DNA from: an uncultured Actinomycetes bacterium
GTDB taxonomy: Bacteria > Actinomycetota > Actinomycetes > Mycobacteriales > Mycobacteriaceae
Direction: 5' to 3'
NCBI GenBank assembly: GCA_903877095.1
Contig: CAIRCP010000167.1
Coordinates: 46,389 to 110,388 of the forward strand
Length of the DNA stretch: 64,000 bases
Part shown: piece by piece, positions 59,447 to 64,000 of the stretch
How the letters are laid out: every line of letters starts with the position of its first letter
Numbering within the stretch: position 1 is the first letter of the stretch
Program-made: the position numbers and the translations under genes
Notes under the pieces: generated by a model
What the model was told of the DNA's origin: nothing
The model's database searches: none
Seen by the model: only the letters and a program-made list of their open reading frames with translations

Positions 59447-60964
59447 ATGCATGAACACATCGTCCAGGTCAGCACCGCCAGCGGCGTGGTCGAAGGTTTC
59501 ACCCGCGACGCCGTGAACCGGTGGCGCTCCATCCCCTATGCCGCCCCGCCGGTGGGCGCCTTGCGGTTCCGCGCGCCGCAGCCGGTGCAGCCCTGGCGCG
59601 GGGTCAAGGAATGCCACCGCTACACCGCCTGCGCCCCCCAGCACCGCGCCTACACCATGACCGGGATCAACAAGTACCAGGCGATGAGTGAGGACTGCCT
59701 GACGCTCAATGTCGTCACCCCGCGGTGGTCGGGCCCCGCGCCCAGTGGCGAGCCGCTGCCGGTCATGTTCTTCATCCACGGCGGCGGTTACATCCTGGGC
59801 AGTTCGGCCACCCCCCTCTATGACGGCGCTGCGCTGGCCCGCCGCGGATTCGTCTACGTGTCAGTCAATTACCGCCTGGGTGGGCTCGGCTGCCTGGATC
59901 TGTCGTCGCTGTCGACGCCGGAGGCGCCGATCGAGAGCAACCTGTTCCTGCGCGATATCGTCCTGGCGCTGCGCTGGGTGAAGGAGAACGTCGCCGCCTT
60001 CGGTGGTGATCCGCAGAACGTGACGATCTTCGGCGAAAGTGCCGGCGCGCATGCCGTGGCGACCCTGCTTGCCGTCCCGGAGGCCGGGGGCCTGTTCCAT
60101 CGCGCGATTTCGCAGAGCCCGGCATCAGGCATGGTCAGCTCGCAGGAGATCGCCGCCGAGTTCGCCGACCGGTTCGTCACCCGGCTGGGGTTGGATCGCA
60201 GCGACGCCGCCGTGCAGCTACGCACGGCGGACGCCGCCGATCTGGTCCGTGCCACCCACCACGTGATGAACCGAAGTCTGGACAACATGGTCGGCGCGTC
60301 CGCGGTCGGACCCACCCACGGCGACGACTTCCTCCCGCTGGACCCGTTCGATGCGATGAGACAGGGTGTGGCACATAAGGTTCCGTTGATCGTGGGGACC
60401 AATGCCGAGGAGGGACGGCTGTTCACCCGCTTCCTCAAGCTGCTGCCCACCAGTGAGCACGCTATCGAACGCATCCTCGCCCACACCCCGACCGAGGTCC
60501 GCGAACGCATCCTGGCCGCCTATCCGATGTATCCGGATCCCAAGGCCTGCATCGAATTCGGTGGCGACATGATCTTCGGCACCGCGGCCTGGCAGATCGC
60601 CGAGGCGCACGTCGCCGTCGCGCCAACCTTCGTCTACCGCTACGACTTCGCGCCGCGCACGCTGCACTGGGCCGGGCTGGGCGCCACGCACGCCACCGAA
60701 TTGCTCGCGGTATTCGGCGTGTACCGCTCGCGGGTCGGTGCGGTACTGACCGCCGGGGTCGATCAGCGCGCCGCGGTCAAGGTCAGCTATCAGGTACAGA
60801 CTCGCTGGCAGGAGTTCGCCCGCACCGGTATTCCGGACGAGTGGCCGTCCTATAACCGCGACGAGCGCCCGGTGCTGGTGTTCGACCGGCACACCCACGT
60901 CGAGTTCGACCCGCATCAGCACCGTCGCCAGGCCTGGGCCGGCTTCAGCCTCAGCCGGGACTAA
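59447..60964 (+). CDS. lipT: Type-B carboxylesterase, LipT-like
   Basis: 505 aa alpha/beta hydrolase of the carboxylesterase/cholinesterase family. Oxyanion-hole motif FFIHGGGYILGS, nucleophile S198 in FGESAGAHA, and family motifs SIPYAAPPVGALRF, SEDCLTLNV and NLFLRDIVLALRWVKENVAAFGGDP are present. Acid and His residues are expected near GTNAEEGRLF and LGATHATELLAVFG. No signal peptide. Divergent from lppI; substrate unknown, probably carboxylic esters. Confidence 0.88.
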   Translation: MHEHIVQVSTASGVVEGFTRDAVNRWRSIPYAAPPVGALRFRAPQPVQPWRGVKECHRYTACAPQHRAYTMTGINKYQAMSEDCLTLNVVTPRWSGPAPSGEPLPVMFFIHGGGYILGSSATPLYDGAALARRGFVYVSVNYRLGGLGCLDLSSLSTPEAPIESNLFLRDIVLALRWVKENVAAFGGDPQNVTIFGESAGAHAVATLLAVPEAGGLFHRAISQSPASGMVSSQEIAAEFADRFVTRLGLDRSDAAVQLRTADAADLVRATHHVMNRSLDNMVGASAVGPTHGDDFLPLDPFDAMRQGVAHKVPLIVGTNAEEGRLFTRFLKLLPTSEHAIERILAHTPTEVRERILAAYPMYPDPKACIEFGGDMIFGTAAWQIAEAHVAVAPTFVYRYDFAPRTLHWAGLGATHATELLAVFGVYRSRVGAVLTAGVDQRAAVKVSYQVQTRWQEFARTGIPDEWPSYNRDERPVLVFDRHTHVEFDPHQHRRQAWAGFSLSRD

Positions 60965-60979
60965 GCGATCTCCGGGCCG

Positions 60980-60985
60980 TACGTT
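60980..60985 (+). promoter_or_regulatory. Possible leaderless -10 of the kinase-fusion gene
   Basis: TACGTT ends 6 nt before the GTG at 60992, in the lipT-kinase gap. Spacing suits a leaderless start. Confidence 0.35.
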
Positions 60986-60991
60986 GGTGGG

Positions 60992-62989
60992 GTGACCCGC
61001 GATCATGCCCCGGTAGAACGCCCCGACGACCTCACCGTCGAATGGCTGACCACCACGATCGGCGCCGGACGGGTCAGCGGGTTCACCGTCGAACGCATCG
61101 GCACCGGCCAGATGAGCGAGTGCTACCGGGTGGGGCTGACCTACGACGAGGGTGCGGGACCGGCGTCGGTGGTCCTCAAAGTCGCCGCCAGTGATCCGAT
61201 GAGCCGGGGGACCGGCCACGCACTGGGACTCTACGAGCGCGAGGTGCGGTTCTACGCCGACGTCGCGCCCCGGCTGACCGCACGCGGCGACAGCCCGATC
61301 GCGCACTGCTATCACGCTTCGTACCAGCCGGACACCGGGATGTTCACGCTGCTACTCGACGACGCCGCCCCGGCCGTCACCGGCGACGAGATCCACGGCG
61401 CCACCCTCGACGACGCGAAACTCGCGCTACGCCGGCTGGGCCGGTTGCACGCGCCGCTGATCGGCAGCGATGCCCTGGCCGAGGCGGCGTCGTTGATCCG
61501 GGAGAGCCCGATGAACCAGGCGGTCATCACCGGACTCTTCAACGGGTTCACCGACCGCTACGGCGAGGCCATCACGCCCCAGCAGCGGCTGGTCTGCCAG
61601 AAGCTGGTGGGCAGCTTCGACGCCTACCTGGCGCAGGAGGCCGAACGGGTCAAGGGACTGGTGCACGGGGACTACCGGCTGGACAACATGCTGTTCGGCC
61701 GGCCGGGATCGCTGCGCGACCTCACGGTGGTGGACTGGCAGACGGTCACCTGGGGTCCGGCTCTGACCGACCTGGCGTACTTCCTGGGTTGCGCCCTGAC
61801 CACCGCGGACCGGCGCGCGCACTACGACGAACTGCTCGACGCGTATCACCAGGGGCTGGGCGCCAATCCGCCGTTGACCCGCGACGAGGTCCGCGAGGGT
61901 GCGCGACGGCAGAGCTTCTTCGGCGTGATGATGGCAATCGTGTCCTCGATGCTCGTCGAACGCACCGAACGCGGCGACCGGATGTTCCTGACCATGCTCG
62001 ACCGGCACAGCAGCCACGTGCTGGACACCGGGGCCCTCGACGTCCTGCCACCGGCTGCGACAGCCCAAGCGCTGCAACCGGATCCGGCCGACGAGGCTGC
62101 GCACACCCCGGGTGACGAGCCGCTGTGGAACGAAAGCTGGTACTGGGACTTCGCCGATCCCGAGCAGGGCATCGGCGGGTGGATCCGGCTCGGCGTGGTG
62201 CCCAACCAGAACCTCGCCTGGATCAACGCGCTGATCTGCGGTCCGGACATCCCGACGGTCGCATGCGTGGACTTCCACGCACCGCTGCCGGCGAACCCGA
62301 ACGACCTCCGCAGCGGCGACATCGAAATGCGCCATGCCGCAACGGTTCCCATGCAGGAATGTCGCGTCAGCGTCAACGGACCGGCCCAGGCCTATGACGA
62401 CCCGTCGGCGTTGCTGCGTGGCGAACCCGGCCGACCCTGCGACCTCGGGATGGACCTGGTGTTCACCACGGCCGGAACCCCGTACGCCTACCGGATCGCC
62501 ACCCGCTACGAAATCCCTTGCAGCGTCAGTGGAACGGTCACCGTCGACGGCCGTACCTACCGTTTCGAGGCGGTGCCCGGCCAGCGCGACCATTCCCACG
62601 GCGTGCGGGACTGGTGGAGCATGGACTGGGTCTGGAGCGCACTGCACCTCGACGACGGCACCCACCTGCACGGAGTGGACCTTCGCATCCCCGGCATGCC
62701 GCCGGTCAGCGTCGGTTACATCCAGCCGCCGGGCGAGCCTGTCATCGAAACCACCGCTGTCACCGCGGAGGCTGATTTGGCCACCGACGGACTGCCGTTG
62801 AGCACCACGCTCACCCTGCAACCCGGGCCACTCGCGGCGACCATCAACATCCGCGGCCATGCTCCGGTCCGGCTGGTGTCACCCGACGGGCGGGTCAGCT
62901 TCTTCCCGAGGGCCTGGGCCGCCGTGGAGACAGGCGACGGCCGGACCGGCGTCGGCTGGCTGGAGTGGAACACCAACCAACCTCGTTGA
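60992..62989 (+). CDS. Phosphotransferase (APH/EcKL-like) fused to DUF7064-like domain
   Basis: 665 aa with two parts. Residues 1-340 are a protein-kinase-like small-molecule phosphotransferase: LVHGDYRLDN (catalytic Asp227) and VVDWQTVTWGPALTDLAYFLG (metal-binding Asp), with SVVLKVAASDP as the ATP-binding Lys strand. This matches the ecdysteroid-kinase-like (EcKL) or APH families. Residues ~360-665 are a beta-rich domain with WNESWYWDFADPEQGIGGWIRLG and GQRDHSHGVRDWWSMDWVWSALHLDDGTHLHGV, resembling DUF7064/CrtC-lipocalin-like domains found beside isoprenoid or steroid genes. Substrate unknown; a hydrophobic or isoprenoid compound is a guess. A strong hairpin terminator follows. Confidence 0.78.
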   Translation: MTRDHAPVERPDDLTVEWLTTTIGAGRVSGFTVERIGTGQMSECYRVGLTYDEGAGPASVVLKVAASDPMSRGTGHALGLYEREVRFYADVAPRLTARGDSPIAHCYHASYQPDTGMFTLLLDDAAPAVTGDEIHGATLDDAKLALRRLGRLHAPLIGSDALAEAASLIRESPMNQAVITGLFNGFTDRYGEAITPQQRLVCQKLVGSFDAYLAQEAERVKGLVHGDYRLDNMLFGRPGSLRDLTVVDWQTVTWGPALTDLAYFLGCALTTADRRAHYDELLDAYHQGLGANPPLTRDEVREGARRQSFFGVMMAIVSSMLVERTERGDRMFLTMLDRHSSHVLDTGALDVLPPAATAQALQPDPADEAAHTPGDEPLWNESWYWDFADPEQGIGGWIRLGVVPNQNLAWINALICGPDIPTVACVDFHAPLPANPNDLRSGDIEMRHAATVPMQECRVSVNGPAQAYDDPSALLRGEPGRPCDLGMDLVFTTAGTPYAYRIATRYEIPCSVSGTVTVDGRTYRFEAVPGQRDHSHGVRDWWSMDWVWSALHLDDGTHLHGVDLRIPGMPPVSVGYIQPPGEPVIETTAVTAEADLATDGLPLSTTLTLQPGPLAATINIRGHAPVRLVSPDGRVSFFPRAWAAVETGDGRTGVGWLEWNTNQPR

Positions 62990-63000
62990 GGAGTCAGTAC

Positions 63001-63048
63001 TACTGAAGCCGCGCTCGCTGATGCGTATCAGCTTGCGCGGCTTCAGTA
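63001..63048. terminator. Strong bidirectional hairpin terminator
   Basis: TACTGAAGCCGCGC (63001-63014) pairs perfectly with GCGCGGCTTCAGTA (63035-63048). Inside, GCTGAT (63017-63022) and ATCAGC (63027-63032) pair around a GCGT tetraloop, leaving a 2-nt internal mismatch. It lies between the convergent kinase-fusion and RDD genes. There is no long T-run, as is common for mycobacterial terminators. Confidence 0.85.
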
Positions 63049-63063
63049 TTGACGCGACGTGGA

Positions 63064-63768
63064 TTAGGTCTTGATCACCTGGGTGCCGCCGGCCAGTTCG
63101 TCGTGCTTGCCCTGCTTGGTGGGGCTGTTCTCGATGGTCACCGCGATCCAGATGATCGCGATCACGCCCAGCAGACCGCCGATGTAGGGCACGATCGGCA
63201 GCAGCGTCCAGCTGTTGCGGATGGCCGACTGCTTGAAGTCGGGTTTCGGTGCGCCGCCGGGACCGCGCACGGTCATGCCGAGCAGCTTCTTACCCAGTGT
63301 CTGCCCCTGGGTGACCTCCATGGCCACGAAGTAGGCGAACATCAGAGCGCCGGTGAAAAAACCGGTCGCCATGATATTGCTGGACACCCCGAAGATCGCG
63401 GAGATCACCCAGGAAACGATCCCCACAAGTAATCCGTCGATCAGGCGCGCCCCCCAGCGGGGCCACAGCCGGCCCGGCTGCCCGTATCCCACCGGCGGGC
63501 CGCCCGGGAAGGTTCCGCCAGGACCGCCATAGGGGTTGGTCACCGTCGGGTAGCCGTAGCCGGCCGGTGGCGGCGGAAGGTAGCCGGGCGGCGGGCCGAA
63601 GCCTGGTTGCGGGGGCGGCGCGTAGCCGGGGGGAGGTGCGGCATACCCGGGTGGCGGGGGAGGCGGGGGATAGCTATATCCCGGCGGCGCGGTGTACGGG
63701 TCACCCGTGGGCGGCGGAAATCCGGACGGCTGCCCGTATGCGTTGGGATCCTGGTCACCCGTTGTCAT
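63064..63768 (-). CDS. RDD-family membrane protein with Pro/Tyr/Gly-rich N-terminus
   Basis: 234 aa. Residues 1-100 are an almost purely Pro/Gly/Tyr/Ala low-complexity region. The RDD domain begins WPRWGARLIDGLLVGIVSWVISAIFG (the R-x-x-D-D-type Arg and Asp are in ARLID), followed by EVTQGQTLGKKLLGMTVRG and three helices in total. A GAGGAGAA ribosome site precedes the ATG. RDD proteins are membrane proteins of mostly unknown role. The start lies 44 bp from the divergent 13E12 remnant. Confidence 0.83.
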   Translation of the reverse strand: MTTGDQDPNAYGQPSGFPPPTGDPYTAPPGYSYPPPPPPPGYAAPPPGYAPPPQPGFGPPPGYLPPPPAGYGYPTVTNPYGGPGGTFPGGPPVGYGQPGRLWPRWGARLIDGLLVGIVSWVISAIFGVSSNIMATGFFTGALMFAYFVAMEVTQGQTLGKKLLGMTVRGPGGAPKPDFKQSAIRNSWTLLPIVPYIGGLLGVIAIIWIAVTIENSPTKQGKHDELAGGTQVIKT

Positions 63769-63812
63769 GGCGTTCTCCTCAGAGGGACGTCGGTTCGCCC
63801 AATCTACCTGCG

Positions 63813-64000
63813 ATGCATGAGGCGTTGGCGCTGCGGACCCGGTTGCCTCAGGTCGCGTCGTTGTTCGCCGCCGGGAAGCTCAGCGCCCGGGTGGTCACGG
63901 CGATGGTCTGGCGCACCCATCAGGTGGTCGATCCCGACGTGGCGGCGACGATGGATGCCGCACTGGTGGCGGTCGCTGCCGGTTGGGATCGGCTCTCGCG
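63813..64000 (+). pseudogene. 5'-truncated 13E12-repeat (DUF222/HNH) remnant, continues past the edge
   Basis: An in-frame stretch to the window end reads MHEALALRTRLPQVASLF, then AAGKLSARVVTAMVWRTHQVVDPDVAATMD. This matches the middle of the DUF222 domain of mycobacterial 13E12 repeat proteins (RLP.V..LFxxGxI....V..IV.RT.L). These proteins normally have about 100 residues before this point, and the preceding sequence (RDVGSPNLPA in the same frame) does not look like them. So it is probably a 5'-truncated copy; the 3' part lies outside the window. Confidence 0.65.

Overview
The window is high-GC DNA from an actinobacterium and is best read as a fast-growing Mycobacterium/Mycolicibacterium. 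The evidence is the gene order dinB-ansA-lspA ... dnaE1 ... ilvA ... treZYX ... bioAFD-bioB ... nadABC ... hisDCBHA-imp-hisFI ... trpCBA-lgt-pykA-tesB, which follows the M. tuberculosis Rv1537-Rv1625c segment as I know it. Further support comes from F420 (deazaflavin)-dependent nitroreductase-like proteins, an Rv1625c-type adenylyl cyclase, many GTG starts and ATGA/GTGA overlaps, and repeated TANNNT -10 boxes placed 5-9 nt before start codons, as in mycobacterial leaderless promoters. No rRNA, tRNA, CRISPR array or intact insertion sequence was seen. No stretch over 300 bp lacks a gene; the largest gaps are about 120-160 bp.

Layout. 1-6.7 kb: translesion polymerase dinB, asparaginase ansA (convergent), then an lspA / RluD-family / rarD / membrane-protein run with overlapping ends, and a SecD-P1-like single-pass protein. 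6.8-10.4 kb: replicative polymerase dnaE1. 10.4-11.5 kb: a papain-like cysteine protease followed by a chagasin-like inhibitor, the most unusual module here. 11.7-14.1 kb: Ddn-like protein, threonine dehydratase and a VapBC toxin-antitoxin pair. 14.2-20.5 kb: treX-treY-treZ, which converts glycogen to trehalose. 20.5-22.8 kb: acyltransferase-3/SGNH membrane enzyme with an in-frame 24-bp minisatellite. 22.9-28.0 kb: biotin genes bioA-bioF-bioD, bioB, a small Cys-containing BioB partner (Rv1590 family) and a DUF2567 membrane protein. 28.0-33.6 kb: a lipase, the NAD regulator nrtR with a perfect operator, and nadABC. 33.7-35.6 kb: Ddn-like protein, SDR and LysE exporter. 35.6-42.0 kb: histidine operon with embedded inositol-monophosphatase-family gene. 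42.1-46.2 kb: bcp peroxiredoxin (antisense) and the trp genes without trpE. 46.2-51.1 kb: lgt with a very long acidic tail, DUF2752, pykA and tesB. 51.1-57.7 kb: DUF4190 protein, a polar amino-acid ABC transporter with two tandem binding lipoproteins, a Tat-type amidase and the adenylyl cyclase. 57.8-64 kb: unknown membrane protein, divergent lppI/lipT, a phosphotransferase fused to a lipocalin-like domain, a strong hairpin terminator, an RDD protein and a 5'-truncated 13E12 (DUF222) remnant running off the end.

Most of the segment is conserved core metabolism (trehalose, biotin, NAD, histidine, tryptophan) in tightly coupled operons. Novelty is concentrated in small insertions and replacements between core blocks: the protease/inhibitor pair, the TA pair, the SDR-LysE pair, the ABC transporter where cydABCD lies in M. 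tuberculosis, and the missing trpE. It also appears in coding or intergenic repeats: the acyltransferase minisatellite, the Lgt tail, a dispersed repeat at about 6.74 and 51.07 kb, and a 16-bp palindrome at the end of hisI. All statements about homologues rest on remembered family knowledge; no database search was run.
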